From Flavobacteriaceae bacterium (lineage in GTDB: Bacteria; Bacteroidota; Bacteroidia; Flavobacteriales; Flavobacteriaceae), in NCBI GenBank assembly GCA_002700465.1, contig PADT01000058.1:4492-37453 (forward strand): DNA of 32,962 bases, written 5' to 3'. This document shows, piece by piece, positions 1-8,898 of this stretch. Numbering within the stretch: position 1 is the stretch's first letter; each line of letters begins with the position of its first letter. Both the position numbers and the translations under genes were made by a program. The notes beneath the pieces were generated by a model. It did no database searches, had not been told where the DNA came from, and saw nothing but the letters and a program-made list of their open reading frames with translations.

Positions 1-180
1 CTCAAAAAAAGATTAAGCTCCAGAAACAAAGATTCTAATGAATCAATTGAAGCAAGAATTCAAAAAGCTCAAAAAGAAATAGAAAAAGAATCGGAGTTTG
101 ACCTTAGCATTATTAATAATAATCTTGACTTAGCCAAGAAAGAATCATTCGATATCGTTAAAAAATTTCTTGCTAAATGA
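1..180 (+). CDS. gmk: Guanylate kinase, C-terminal 59 residues (5' end outside window)
   Basis: Frame 1 is open from the first base to a TGA at 178-180. The peptide starts LKKRLSSRNKDSNESIEAR and ends KKFLAK. The pattern of an R-L-x-x-R loop, then E-S-IEARI, a lysine/glutamate helix, FDLSIINNNLD and a closing helix is the normal guanylate kinase C-terminus (GMP + ATP to GDP + ADP). The nucleotide-binding P-loop lies upstream of the window, so the identification rests on this tail only. The stop overlaps the nadD start (ATGA), so the two genes are translationally coupled. A gmk-nadD pair is common in Flavobacteriia. Confidence 0.85.
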   Translation, partial: LKKRLSSRNKDSNESIEARIQKAQKEIEKESEFDLSIINNNLDLAKKESFDIVKKFLAK

Positions 181-746
181 ACAAAAATATAGGATTATTT
201 TTTGGAACTTTTGACCCACTGCACAATGGTCATATTGCTATTGCTAAATATTTTTTAAAAAAACTGGATTTAGATCAAATATGGCTGGTTATTACACCAA
301 TAAGCCCTTTTAAACAAGCGAATAAATTAACAAATTATTATACTAGATTTAAAATCATTAATAATTACTGCAAAAAAAACAGCAAAATAATTTGCTCTGA
401 TATTGAATTTAATTTAAAACCTCCCTACAATACATCTGATACAATGATGTATTTAAATAAAAAATATCCAAAAACAGATTTTAAAATTATATTAGGTGAA
501 GACAATTTAAACACTCTTCATTTGTGGAGCAATTATGAATTAATTTTAGAGCATAAAATATGTGTCTATCCTAGAAAAAGTGCTTCTAAAGAAAAAAGTA
601 AATTAATAAGTCACCCAAATGTAAATCTGTATAATGCTCCAATTATGGAGATTTCTTCTACTCTTATTAGAAAAAATATTTTAGAAAAAACTTCAATATC
701 TCATCTTGTTCCTAAAGAAATTGAAGAAATGTTAATTGAAAAATAA
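177..746 (+). CDS. nadD: Nicotinate-nucleotide adenylyltransferase NadD
   Basis: Transfers AMP from ATP to nicotinate mononucleotide to give deamido-NAD in NAD biosynthesis; cytoplasmic. The 189-residue length is normal. The N-terminus carries the nucleotidyltransferase signature GTFDPLHNGH (residues 10-19, HxGH-type). The C-terminus carries the second signature SSTLIR (160-165). Both are the ATP-binding motifs of the NadD/CoaD superfamily. LGEDNL in mid-protein corresponds to the substrate loop that in NadD usually reads GxDNL. The ATG at 177 overlaps the gmk stop by four bases, which supports this start. No rho-independent terminator with a U tract follows, only a dyad at 790-819. Confidence 0.95.
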   Translation: MNKNIGLFFGTFDPLHNGHIAIAKYFLKKLDLDQIWLVITPISPFKQANKLTNYYTRFKIINNYCKKNSKIICSDIEFNLKPPYNTSDTMMYLNKKYPKTDFKIILGEDNLNTLHLWSNYELILEHKICVYPRKSASKEKSKLISHPNVNLYNAPIMEISSTLIRKNILEKTSISHLVPKEIEEMLIEK

Positions 747-789
747 ATTCTATTCTCAGAGCATAATCAAATATTTAACCAATTATTAA

Positions 790-819
790 CAATTTGAATC
801 AATTTTTTTATTCAAATTG
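790..819. repeat. 10-bp perfect inverted repeat between nadD and moxR
   Basis: CAATTTGAAT at 790-799 is the exact reverse complement of ATTCAAATTG at 810-819, with a 10-base, T-rich spacer. It lies 43 bases after the nadD stop and 45 bases before the moxR start. It could be a weak terminator for gmk-nadD, although there is no T tract after the right arm on the + strand, or an operator for the Bat operon. The AT-rich 118-base gap holds no other obvious element. TAGTTTTA at 828-835 resembles the Bacteroidota -7 element TAnnTTTG, but no TTG lies 17-19 bases upstream of it. Confidence 0.45.
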
Positions 820-864
820 CACCCCCTTAGTTTTATAAGTAAATTTATCTTAAATAAGTAAAAA

Positions 865-1860
865 ATGAATAAAGAAATTAATATTAAAGAAATTAACGAA
901 TTAATTGAAAAGGAAAGTGCTTTTATCGACATGCTATTACTTGAAGTTAATAAAGTAATTATTGGTCAAAAACACATGATGGAAAGGTTATTAATTGGTC
1001 TTTTAGGCCAGGGTCATATTCTTTTAGAAGGAGTTCCAGGTCTTGCAAAAACATTAGCTATAAACTCTTTAAGCAAAGCTGTAAAAGGAAGTTTTAGTAG
1101 AATACAATTTACACCTGATTTATTACCAGCTGATGTAGTGGGAACTATGATTTATAATATGAAAGAAAATGATTTCTCGATAAAGAAAGGTCCTATTTTT
1201 GCAAACTTTGTTCTCGCAGATGAAATAAATAGAGCCCCTGCAAAAGTACAATCAGCTTTATTGGAATCCATGCAGGAAAGACAAGTTACTATTGGAGATT
1301 CAACATTTAAGTTAACTCCACCTTTTTTAGTAATGGCAACTCAAAATCCAGTTGAGCAAGAAGGTACATATCCACTTCCTGAAGCACAAGTGGATAGATT
1401 TATGTTGAAAACTATAATCGATTATCCCAAAATTGAAGACGAGCAATTAATAGTAAGAGCTAATATTAACAACAGCTTTGGAGAGATCAAACCTGTTGTT
1501 TCTGTTAAACAAATTATTAAAGCTCAAGAATCTGTTCGAAAAGTTTACATGGACGAAAAAATAGAAAAGTACATTCTAGATTTAGTTTTTGCAACCAGAT
1601 ATCCTGAAAAATACGGTTTAGAAGATTTGAAACCGTTAATAAACTTCGGCGCATCGCCAAGGGGAAGTATTAACCTAGCGAATGCAGCTAGATGTTATGC
1701 TTTTATAAAAAGACGGGGATATGTTGTGCCTGAAGACGTAAGAGCTGTAATCCATGATGTTTTAAGACACAGAATAGGTCTTACCTATGAGGCAGAAGCA
1801 GAAAATATTTCAAGTGAGGAAATAATTAATAAAATAGTTAATCAAGTAGAGGTTCCTTAG
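865..1860 (+). CDS. moxR: MoxR-family AAA+ ATPase heading the Bat operon
   Basis: A 331-residue MoxR-type AAA+ protein (AAA_3 plus C-terminal lid). Walker A is GVPGLAKT (residues 56-63) and Walker B is VLADE (116-120), followed by INRAPAKVQSALLESMQE as in all MoxR proteins. The sensor region reads ATQNPVEQEGTYPLPEAQ. MoxR ATPases act as chaperones that mature or remodel von Willebrand factor A (vWA) domain partners, and two such proteins and a DUF58 protein are encoded directly downstream. It is the first gene of a co-directional run reaching 9657, so the promoter should lie in 747-864. The next gene follows after 40 bases. The exact client is not known from sequence. Confidence 0.95.
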   Translation: MNKEINIKEINELIEKESAFIDMLLLEVNKVIIGQKHMMERLLIGLLGQGHILLEGVPGLAKTLAINSLSKAVKGSFSRIQFTPDLLPADVVGTMIYNMKENDFSIKKGPIFANFVLADEINRAPAKVQSALLESMQERQVTIGDSTFKLTPPFLVMATQNPVEQEGTYPLPEAQVDRFMLKTIIDYPKIEDEQLIVRANINNSFGEIKPVVSVKQIIKAQESVRKVYMDEKIEKYILDLVFATRYPEKYGLEDLKPLINFGASPRGSINLANAARCYAFIKRRGYVVPEDVRAVIHDVLRHRIGLTYEAEAENISSEEIINKIVNQVEVP

Positions 1861-1900
1861 AGAACAAAATACTATTTTCTAATTCATAACTTTCATTATT

Positions 1901-2767
1901 TTGGAAACTAAAGATTTATTAAAAAAGGTCAGAAAAATTGAAATCAAAACCAGAAGATTAAGTAATAATATTTTTGGCGGAGAGTACCAAAGTACATTCA
2001 AAGGCCGAGGTATGACTTTTAGTGAAGTAAGAAATTATCAGTTTGGAGATGATGTTAGAAGCATTGATTGGAATGTTACCGCAAGATATAATGAGCCTTT
2101 TGTGAAAGTTTTTGAAGAAGAAAGAGAGCTTACACTAATGCTTGTAGTAGACGTGAGTAGCTCGGGTTTGTTTGGTACTGATAATGCCTTGAAAAAAAAT
2201 ATAATTACGGAAATTTCTGCAACTTTAGCATTTTCTGCTCTTCAAAACAACGATAAAGTAGGTTTGATATTGTTTAGTGATCAAATTGAGTTATTTATTT
2301 CTCCTAGCAAGGGTAAAACCCATGTTCTTAGAATTATTAGAGAGTTAATAGAATTTAAGCCAAAAAGTAAAAAAACAAATATTAGTACTGCTTTGGAATT
2401 TTTAATTAGTGTTTTGAAAAAAAAATCCATTGCCTTTATTTTATCAGATTTTATTTCATCAAATTATGAAAAAACATTAAAAATTGCGTCTAAAAAGCAC
2501 GATTTAACAGGTATAAAAGTATTTGATAAACTTGAAGAGTTTATCCCAAATTTCGGATTAGTTCAAATGTTTGATCAGGAAACTGAACAAATTCAATTAG
2601 TTGATACTTCATCAAAATTTGTAAGGAATAATTACAAGAAACAAAGGACGTTAAAATTTAAGGAATTCAATGATTTGTTCAAAAGAAACGGGGCAGGCAC
2701 AATTCTTTGTCGAACAGACGAAAGCTATATTAAAAAATTACTAAACTATTTTAAAACCCGTGGTTAA
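1901..2767 (+). CDS. DUF58 / vWA-like protein of the Bat operon (TTG start)
   Basis: A 288-residue soluble protein. The DUF58 signature runs from about residue 36 (RGMTFSEVRNYQFGDD, then RSIDWNVTARY) into a vWA-like beta strand ending in DVSSS (84-88), the MIDAS metal-site motif. No signal peptide or membrane segment is seen, unlike BatA and BatB. The start is TTG: there is no upstream in-frame ATG or GTG, and METKDLLKKVRKIEIKTR is the usual N-terminus of flavobacterial members. DUF58 proteins regularly sit next to moxR and are presumed ATPase partners; that role is inferred from context. The 3' end overlaps the next gene by eight bases. Confidence 0.9.
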   Translation: METKDLLKKVRKIEIKTRRLSNNIFGGEYQSTFKGRGMTFSEVRNYQFGDDVRSIDWNVTARYNEPFVKVFEEERELTLMLVVDVSSSGLFGTDNALKKNIITEISATLAFSALQNNDKVGLILFSDQIELFISPSKGKTHVLRIIRELIEFKPKSKKTNISTALEFLISVLKKKSIAFILSDFISSNYEKTLKIASKKHDLTGIKVFDKLEEFIPNFGLVQMFDQETEQIQLVDTSSKFVRNNYKKQRTLKFKEFNDLFKRNGAGTILCRTDESYIKKLLNYFKTRG

Positions 2768-4328
2768 TAAGAAAATTTTAATATCGTTTTTGTTTTTAAG
2801 CCTAAGTTTTGGGCTATTTTCTCAAACTCCAATAAATTTAAAGTCTAAAGTAGATACACTTTCTATTAAAATCGGAGAAGAAATTAAGTACGAATTTTCC
2901 TTCGTTGCTGATTCATTGAATGATTTTGAATTTAAATTACTAAAATTCAACCCTCCTATTGACGTGATTCAAGAATTTCAAATAGACACATTATATGAAG
3001 ATAACACGGTAAGGTTTGTTAAAAAATATTCATTAACAAGTTTTGAGCCAGGGTCATTTTCTATAATTCCACCTATCAAAATTTTAGATCAAATAATTAA
3101 ATCTCGAGATTCAATTATTATCAGTGTTTCAAGTGTTAAAGTCGACACTGTCAGCAAGAAATTTTTTGACATAAAAAATATAATTCAAGTTGAAAGAAAT
3201 AATGAAGGTTGGTGGAAAAAATATTTTTTGATTCTTAGTATAATTTCAATTCTAATATTATCTGTTAAGCTTTACAAGGAATCTAAATACTTTAATTCAT
3301 CAAAAGAAATCATTACTCCTCCACTTGAGAAAGCGATTGAAGCATTAAAATCACTAGAGCTGAATGAATCTAATAACCAATCAGATTACAAAGAATATTA
3401 TTCTAAATTAACAGAAATTGTAAAAGGCTATTTTGAAGAAGAGGTTAAAGTAGACGCCTTAGAAAGCACAACTAATGAATTAATAGTAAAACTAGAATTA
3501 TTAAAGGATGCGGGTCAATTAGACATTTCAAAAGAAACTTTGAAAAACTTTAAATCAGTTTTATCCACAGCTGATTTGGTAAAATTCGCTAAATCAGCAC
3601 CTGGTTCTAAAACAGCAATTTTAGATAAACAACTTTTAGAGACAGTTCTTGTTGACACAAAAGAAGCAATCCCTGAACCCTCTGAAGAAGAGCTATTACA
3701 AAACGAAGAGTATCTAAAGAAAATTCAAGGTGAAAAGAAAAGAAAATTTCTTATAAATATTGCCAAAACATTAATTACAATAATTTTCATTTCTCTTATT
3801 GTAAGTATTTCAATTTTTGGATGGGAAGAAGTTAAAGATAATGTGTTTGGAAATTCGACAAAAGAACTTTTACAAAAAGAAGATTGGGTTGTAAGTAGTT
3901 ATGGAGCTTTTCCAATTAAAATATCATCACCAGATGCATTAATAAGAAACGATTCAAAAACAGGGCAATTGTTTAGCCTTCAGGGTTTAGAAGATCCGTT
4001 TAGCCTAACTATTAATACAAAACCAATTAATAAAGAGGATGAAATTCAGTCAATTCTCATAGAAAAATTAAAATCGAAGGGAGCCCTAAACATATTAACA
4101 CAACAGGAAGAGTTTACACTTGATAACGGGATAACTACAACTAGGTATTATGGCTCTTTTGATTATATTAATAAAGAAAATATTTCAATCAAAAAAGAAT
4201 ATTCCAGCTTATCGTTTTTTGAAAATGGTGGAAATCAAACTTTAAATATTATTTACGATAGGAATAATAGATATGCAAAACAAATTAGAACTAGAATTGA
4301 AAGTTCAATAGATTTTAATAATAAATAA
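2760..4328 (+). CDS. Bat-operon membrane protein, two-pass, 522 residues (GTG start)
   Basis: Not a named family to me beyond its constant position between the DUF58 protein and BatA in Flavobacteriia. It has an N-terminal signal peptide (cleavage near FSQ, 20-22) and a BatD-like beta-rich exported domain (about 25-130). A first membrane helix (about 155-172) is followed by a cytoplasmic helical stretch (about 185-330) containing YYSKLTEIVKGYFEEE, as in DUF4381/BatD cytoplasmic tails. A second membrane helix (about 331-353) precedes a C-terminal domain (about 360-522) that I do not recognise and that would be exported. The GTG start at 2760 overlaps DUF58 by eight bases, and batA follows after one base. 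It may scaffold the vWA proteins across the membrane, by inference. Confidence 0.85.
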   Translation: MVNKKILISFLFLSLSFGLFSQTPINLKSKVDTLSIKIGEEIKYEFSFVADSLNDFEFKLLKFNPPIDVIQEFQIDTLYEDNTVRFVKKYSLTSFEPGSFSIIPPIKILDQIIKSRDSIIISVSSVKVDTVSKKFFDIKNIIQVERNNEGWWKKYFLILSIISILILSVKLYKESKYFNSSKEIITPPLEKAIEALKSLELNESNNQSDYKEYYSKLTEIVKGYFEEEVKVDALESTTNELIVKLELLKDAGQLDISKETLKNFKSVLSTADLVKFAKSAPGSKTAILDKQLLETVLVDTKEAIPEPSEEELLQNEEYLKKIQGEKKRKFLINIAKTLITIIFISLIVSISIFGWEEVKDNVFGNSTKELLQKEDWVVSSYGAFPIKISSPDALIRNDSKTGQLFSLQGLEDPFSLTINTKPINKEDEIQSILIEKLKSKGALNILTQQEEFTLDNGITTTRYYGSFDYINKENISIKKEYSSLSFFENGGNQTLNIIYDRNNRYAKQIRTRIESSIDFNNK

Positions 4329-4329
4329 A

Positions 4330-5331
4330 ATGTTTAATAATATTACATTTTCCAACCCTGAATTTTTATGGCTTATTATAGGCGTGATCTTCTTTGTTGT
4401 TGTTAATTATAAAATTAAACATCTCAAAAACCCCAAACTTAGCATATCTTCAATTGATTCGTTTAGTAAATCATCTCTAAAAACCACTATTTTCCCTTTT
4501 TTAGATTTATTAAGATATACAGCTTTAGTTTCTTTAATTATAGCTTTAGCCAGACCACAAATAATTGATATCTCGACAGAAACTAAAAAAAGCAGAGGGA
4601 TTGATATTGTGATAGCAGTAGATGTCTCTTCAAGCATGCTTGCCCAAGATTTAAAACCTAATAGACTAGAAGCGTTAAAAGAAGTTGCTAAAGAATTTAT
4701 TTATGATAGAGTTAATGATAGAATTGGCCTTGTTGTTTACGCAGGAGAAAGTTATACCAAGACACCTGTTACTACTGATAAATCAATTATAGTTAAGTCC
4801 TTAGATGAAATAATTTTTGATGGAATTATTGAAGACGGAACAGCAATTGGGATGGGTTTAGCGACTTCCGTCAATAGACTTAAAAACAGTAAAGCTAAAA
4901 GTAAAGTTATTATTTTACTTACTGATGGAGTCAACAATTCAGGATTTATCGACCCAAATACTTCTGCTGATTTAGCCCTTTCATTTGGAATCAAAACATA
5001 TACAATCGGACTAGGAAGCAATGGAAATGCCCTTGCTCCCATAGCTTTAAATCCGGACGGTTCTTTCAGATACGGTTTGACAAAGGTTGAAATTGACGAA
5101 AAACTTTTAGAATCCATAGCTTCTAAAACAGGGGGATTATATTTTAGAGCTACAGATAACAAAAAACTTAAAGAAATATATCAAGAAATTAATAAACTTG
5201 AAAAAACTGATGTGGAAGAATTTAAATATTCAAATGCGCAGGAAATTTATAGAGTATTTGTTTTATTTTCTATTATTTTAATATTCTTAGAGTGGATTTT
5301 AAGAACAACATTATTTAAAAGTTTTATATAA
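4330..5331 (+). CDS. batA: BatA, membrane-anchored vWA protein
   Basis: A 333-residue aerotolerance protein. Layout: an N-terminal hydrophobic segment (about 9-26), a second one near 58-74 followed by ALARPQ, then a vWA domain with the complete MIDAS motif DVSSS (98-102) and SMLAQDLKPNRLEALK, a later LLTDGVNNSG strand, and a closing transmembrane helix (about 309-330). The vWA domain is therefore held at the membrane by helices on both sides. Bat proteins were defined in Bacteroides fragilis as aerotolerance factors; the molecular job is still unclear. The gene starts one base after the preceding stop, and batB begins immediately after its TAA. Confidence 0.93.
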   Translation: MFNNITFSNPEFLWLIIGVIFFVVVNYKIKHLKNPKLSISSIDSFSKSSLKTTIFPFLDLLRYTALVSLIIALARPQIIDISTETKKSRGIDIVIAVDVSSSMLAQDLKPNRLEALKEVAKEFIYDRVNDRIGLVVYAGESYTKTPVTTDKSIIVKSLDEIIFDGIIEDGTAIGMGLATSVNRLKNSKAKSKVIILLTDGVNNSGFIDPNTSADLALSFGIKTYTIGLGSNGNALAPIALNPDGSFRYGLTKVEIDEKLLESIASKTGGLYFRATDNKKLKEIYQEINKLEKTDVEEFKYSNAQEIYRVFVLFSIILIFLEWILRTTLFKSFI

Positions 5332-6363
5332 GTGTACCAGTTAGAAGAGACATATTATTTTTATTTATTAGTAATAATTCCAGTACTTGTTATAGGGTTT
5401 TTATTTTTAAGCAGTTGGAGAAACAGAATACAAATCAAATATATCTCGTCTGATTTACTTAAGGTATTGAGCCCTAACATTTCTACTTTTAAACCAAAAA
5501 TTAAATTACTCTTTTTAATTCTTTTTATATTATTTTCAACCATATCACTTGTCAATCCAAAAATCGGGACAGAGCTTAAAACTGTTAAAAGAGAGGGTGT
5601 TGATTTAGTTTTTGCTGTTGATGTTTCAAAAAGTATGTTGGCGGAGGATATTGCTCCCAATCGTTTAGAAAAAGCTAAAAGAATAGTTTCAGAAATTATA
5701 AATAATTTAAATAACGACAGGGTAGGTGTAATTGCATATGCTGCTTCAGCACTTCCAATACTTCCAATTACGGATGATTATTCAACTGCTAAAACCTTTT
5801 TACAAAGTTTAACAACGGACATGTTATCTTCTCAGGGAACAGCAGTTTTGGAGTCCATTAATTTGGCAAAAGAGTTTTACGACGATGAAAATCAAACCAA
5901 TAGAGTTTTATGTATCCTTTCTGATGGTGAAGATCATGAAATCGAAAATAAAAACATTACAGAAATTGTAAAGAATTCAGGAATTACAATTATTACAATT
6001 GGACTAGGTTCAATAAAAGGAGCTCCTATACCTTTAAAAGAAAAAGACATAGTTAAGTCATATAAAAAAGATCAAAATGGGGATGTTGTTATCACAAAAC
6101 TAAATATGGATTTGTTAAAAAATATAGCAAATTCGTCTAATGGAATTTATATTAATGGAGTTAACACAGAATTAGTTGTACAAGCTATTATTGAAAGATT
6201 AAAAGAAATGGACAAAAAAGAATTTGAGTCTAAACAATTTGTAGCTTATAAGGATCAATTTCAGTGGTTTATAGGATTTGCAATTCTTTTTCTAAGTTTG
6301 GAATTAATTGTATTTGAAAAGAAAACATTTTGGGTAAAAAAACTAAATTTATTTAATGAATAG
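5332..6363 (+). CDS. batB: BatB, membrane-anchored vWA protein (GTG start)
   Basis: A 343-residue paralogue of BatA: two N-terminal hydrophobic segments (about 9-27 and 57-74), a vWA domain with MIDAS DVSKS (97-101) followed by MLAEDIAPNRLEKAKR, ILSDGEDHE further on, and a C-terminal transmembrane helix (about 309-326). The GTG at 5332 directly abuts the batA stop, and the resulting start MYQLEETYYFYLL fits the family N-terminus. BatA and BatB share the DVS-SMLA-D--PNRLE core, consistent with duplication and possible hetero-oligomer formation. The 3' end overlaps batC by eight bases. Confidence 0.93.
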   Translation: MYQLEETYYFYLLVIIPVLVIGFLFLSSWRNRIQIKYISSDLLKVLSPNISTFKPKIKLLFLILFILFSTISLVNPKIGTELKTVKREGVDLVFAVDVSKSMLAEDIAPNRLEKAKRIVSEIINNLNNDRVGVIAYAASALPILPITDDYSTAKTFLQSLTTDMLSSQGTAVLESINLAKEFYDDENQTNRVLCILSDGEDHEIENKNITEIVKNSGITIITIGLGSIKGAPIPLKEKDIVKSYKKDQNGDVVITKLNMDLLKNIANSSNGIYINGVNTELVVQAIIERLKEMDKKEFESKQFVAYKDQFQWFIGFAILFLSLELIVFEKKTFWVKKLNLFNE

Positions 6364-7120
6364 AGTCGTTTTAATATTATTGTTTTTTATTATTAAAGTT
6401 AATTCTCAAGAACTAAAGATAAATAAGGATTCAAATAATTTGACTTTGGATGGTAATATTGAATTTGCCGACAAGAATTTAATTGAAGCCGAAAAATTTT
6501 ATAGAAAATCAATTTCCAAGGATTCTTTAAACATTAACGCTTCTTATAATTTAGCAAATTCATTTTACAGAAATGAATTGAAACAGGAGGCAATAAATCA
6601 ATATAAATCTTCTATTAAAAAAACTAAAAGCAAAGAAACTCTTCACAAATCGTTTCATAACTTAGGCAACATTTACATGCAGAACGAAGATTATCAAAAT
6701 GCTGTCAATTCATTTAAAAATGCACTACTTAATAATCCGACGGATGACGAAACAAGGTACAATTATGCATTGGCCAAAGAATTATTGAAAAACGAACAAA
6801 AAGACAATAAAAAAGACGATAAGGATAAGAAAAACGACAAAGATAAAAAGGACAAAAAGGACAAGAAAAACGACAAAGATAAAAAGGACAAAAAGGACAA
6901 GAAAAACGACAAGGATAATAAAGAAAAAAAAGACGAAAAGAAAGACCAGAAAAAAGATAATAAAGAAGATAAAAAAGAAAAACCGAAGCCAAATAAAATA
7001 TCTCCAGAGCAACTGAAAAACTTGCTAAAAGCAATGGATAATCAAGAAAAAAAAGTTCAACAAAAAATTAACAAAAAGAAAATGAAAGGAAGTCCTGTTA
7101 AGAATAAAAAAGATTGGTAA
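6356..7120 (+). CDS. batC: BatC, periplasmic TPR protein with Lys/Asp-rich tail
   Basis: A 254-residue protein: a short signal peptide (MNRVVLILLFFIIKVNSQ), then at least two tetratricopeptide repeats (about 30-140, for example SFHNLGNIYMQNEDYQNAVNSF and a preceding NINASYNLANSFYR unit). After these comes an extremely charged Lys/Asp/Asn stretch (about 146-205) encoded partly by three 36-base tandem repeats, and a basic C-terminus with SPEQLKNLLKAMDNQEKKVQ. The TPR part is presumed to bind other Bat proteins. The low-complexity tail is likely an extended flexible linker. It begins inside the end of batB and is followed by batD after seven bases. Confidence 0.9.
   Translation: MNRVVLILLFFIIKVNSQELKINKDSNNLTLDGNIEFADKNLIEAEKFYRKSISKDSLNINASYNLANSFYRNELKQEAINQYKSSIKKTKSKETLHKSFHNLGNIYMQNEDYQNAVNSFKNALLNNPTDDETRYNYALAKELLKNEQKDNKKDDKDKKNDKDKKDKKDKKNDKDKKDKKDKKNDKDNKEKKDEKKDQKKDNKEDKKEKPKPNKISPEQLKNLLKAMDNQEKKVQQKINKKKMKGSPVKNKKDW
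6821..6928 (+). repeat. Three 36-bp tandem repeats inside batC
   Basis: Copies lie at 6821-6856, 6857-6892 and 6893-6928. Copies 1 and 2 differ at one base. Copy 3 drifts in its second half. Each unit encodes KDKKNDKDKKDK (KDKKNDKDNKEK in the last copy), in frame with batC, so changes in copy number would alter the tail length by 12 residues without breaking the frame. On the opposite strand the region reads as spurious open frames rich in Phe/Leu/Val, which are shadows of the repeat. Confidence 0.9.
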
Positions 7121-7127
7121 TTAAAAT

Positions 7128-8897
7128 ATGAAATTTAGATTTTATATATTTTTTGTTTTAGCTGTAATTAGCAATATAAATGCTCAGGACAACGCTGTTA
7201 CTTTTGAGGCTGTTTTGACAAAAAAATCTTTAGGAATTAATGAAAACCTTAGGGTTGATTTTAAAATGAATAAAGACGGTGATAATTTTACTCCGCCTAG
7301 TTTCAAGGGCTTTACAGTTGTTGGGGGCCCTAACCAATCTGTTAGTAATATGTGGGTAAACGGTAAGAGAACTTTCTCCAAAACTTATTCATATTTTTTA
7401 AGTCCAATTAAGAAAGGTTCGCTTACAATTGGACAAGCTACTATAGAAATAGAGAATAATATTTATAAAACCTTACCAGTAAAAATTAGTGTGAGTGAAT
7501 CCGTTACTGTAAGTAAAGATCCAAATGACCCTAGTTATGTTGTTAACGAAAATTTACATTTAGTAGCTGAGATTTCTAACAGCAGTCCTTATTTAAATGA
7601 GGGAATTTCTGTTGTATATAAGTTATACTATTCTCCTCAAATTAATGTTACTAATGTTGGGGAAATTGAAACCCCTGAATTTGAAAATTTTTGGTCTCAA
7701 AATATAAAAATTCCAAGATTACAAATAGAGCGAGGTTCTTTTAAGGGTGATAATTATAATTTTGTTACTTGGAAGAAAACAGTTTTATATCCACAAAAAT
7801 CAGGAAAACTTGAAATCCTACCACTTTCATTAGACGTCTCTGTTGATGTTCCTACAAATAGAAGAGATTTTTTTGGGAATAGAATATATAATCAAGTTTC
7901 AAAAAAAGTAACGGCAGGGAAAAGGTCAATTAATGTTAAAGCATTACCTATTAATGCTCCAGAAAGTTTTAACGGAGCAGTTGGAAAATTTGAGATTAAA
8001 TTAAATACGAATAAAACAGAACTGAATGCTTCAGAATCTTTGCAAGCGACTGTTAAAATTTCTGGAAATGGGAATTTAAAACTATTCTCTCCTCCATCTA
8101 TTCAGGTGCCAAGTTCCCTTGAGAAGTATGATCCTGAATACAATGAAAAAGTATCAACAAGCTTGGCAGGAATGAAAGGTTTTATTTCAAATACTTATAC
8201 GTTAGTCCCTCAATTTCAAGGAAAATATCCTATAAACTCAGTTGAATTCACATTTTTTAATCCTCAATTAAATAAATATGAATCAATTAACTCTGATGAA
8301 ATAATAATTAATGTTTTAGAGGGGCCAATGTCTTTAGATGAAAGTAATACTAATATCCCAAATACTGAGACAACAAAAAACATTTTGCCTTCACTCAATC
8401 AATTTAAATTTATTAAAACTGAATCTGATTTTGTCAAAATTAACTCCAAACCTTTTATATATTCAATAAGTTTTTATTCAATTTTAATATTTCCAATATT
8501 ATTAATTTTGATATTACTAATATTTTTTAAGTCAAAGAATATTTCAAGTTCAAAATTAAAAGAATCAAAATCTAGAAGAGCTAACAAGCTGGCTAAAAAA
8601 TATTTATCAGATGCCAGAAAAAATTTAGACAATAAAGATGTTTTTTATATCGCATTGGAAAAGGCACTTCATAATTTTTTAAAATCAAAATTTTCAATTG
8701 AAACTTTTGACTACAGTAAAGAAAAGATTTACAACTTGCTTTTAAGAAAAGAGATTGAAAAAGAATCTTTAGAGCTGTTTATTAAGCTAATTGAAAATTG
8801 CGAGTTTGCAAGATTTACTCCAGCTTCTAATGTTGCAATTAATAACGATTATGAAAATGCAGTTCAGGTTATTACAGAAATTGATAAAGTAATTTAA
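7128..8897 (+). CDS. batD: BatD, exported beta-rich protein with C-terminal anchor
   Basis: A 589-residue BatD-family protein. It has a signal peptide ending near NINAQ (16-20), a long exported region built of repeated beta-sandwich units (GNGNLKLFSPPSIQVPSS in the third unit is typical), one transmembrane helix (about 447-468), and a cytoplasmic helical tail to the C-terminus containing SRRANKLAKKYLSDA and the E-FARFTP-S motif found in BatD tails. It likely presents adhesion-like domains in the periplasm while the tail contacts the MoxR/DUF58 machinery; that topology is inferred. BatE begins two bases after its stop. Confidence 0.92.
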   Translation: MKFRFYIFFVLAVISNINAQDNAVTFEAVLTKKSLGINENLRVDFKMNKDGDNFTPPSFKGFTVVGGPNQSVSNMWVNGKRTFSKTYSYFLSPIKKGSLTIGQATIEIENNIYKTLPVKISVSESVTVSKDPNDPSYVVNENLHLVAEISNSSPYLNEGISVVYKLYYSPQINVTNVGEIETPEFENFWSQNIKIPRLQIERGSFKGDNYNFVTWKKTVLYPQKSGKLEILPLSLDVSVDVPTNRRDFFGNRIYNQVSKKVTAGKRSINVKALPINAPESFNGAVGKFEIKLNTNKTELNASESLQATVKISGNGNLKLFSPPSIQVPSSLEKYDPEYNEKVSTSLAGMKGFISNTYTLVPQFQGKYPINSVEFTFFNPQLNKYESINSDEIIINVLEGPMSLDESNTNIPNTETTKNILPSLNQFKFIKTESDFVKINSKPFIYSISFYSILIFPILLILILLIFFKSKNISSSKLKESKSRRANKLAKKYLSDARKNLDNKDVFYIALEKALHNFLKSKFSIETFDYSKEKIYNLLLRKEIEKESLELFIKLIENCEFARFTPASNVAINNDYENAVQVITEIDKVI

Positions 8898-8898
8898 A

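Noticed and set aside
4407-5162. - strand open frames opposite batA
   Set aside because: batA is a clear vWA protein in operon context; these frames show no domain and no start signals.
6821-6928. CRISPR array
   Set aside because: The repeats are contiguous with no spacers, in frame within batC and continue its charged coding pattern.
6729-7034. Long - strand open frames opposite batC, rich in Phe, Leu, Val, Cys
   Set aside because: They are the complement of the Lys/Asp repeat of batC; the composition is an artefact and batC has clear TPR homology and operon position.
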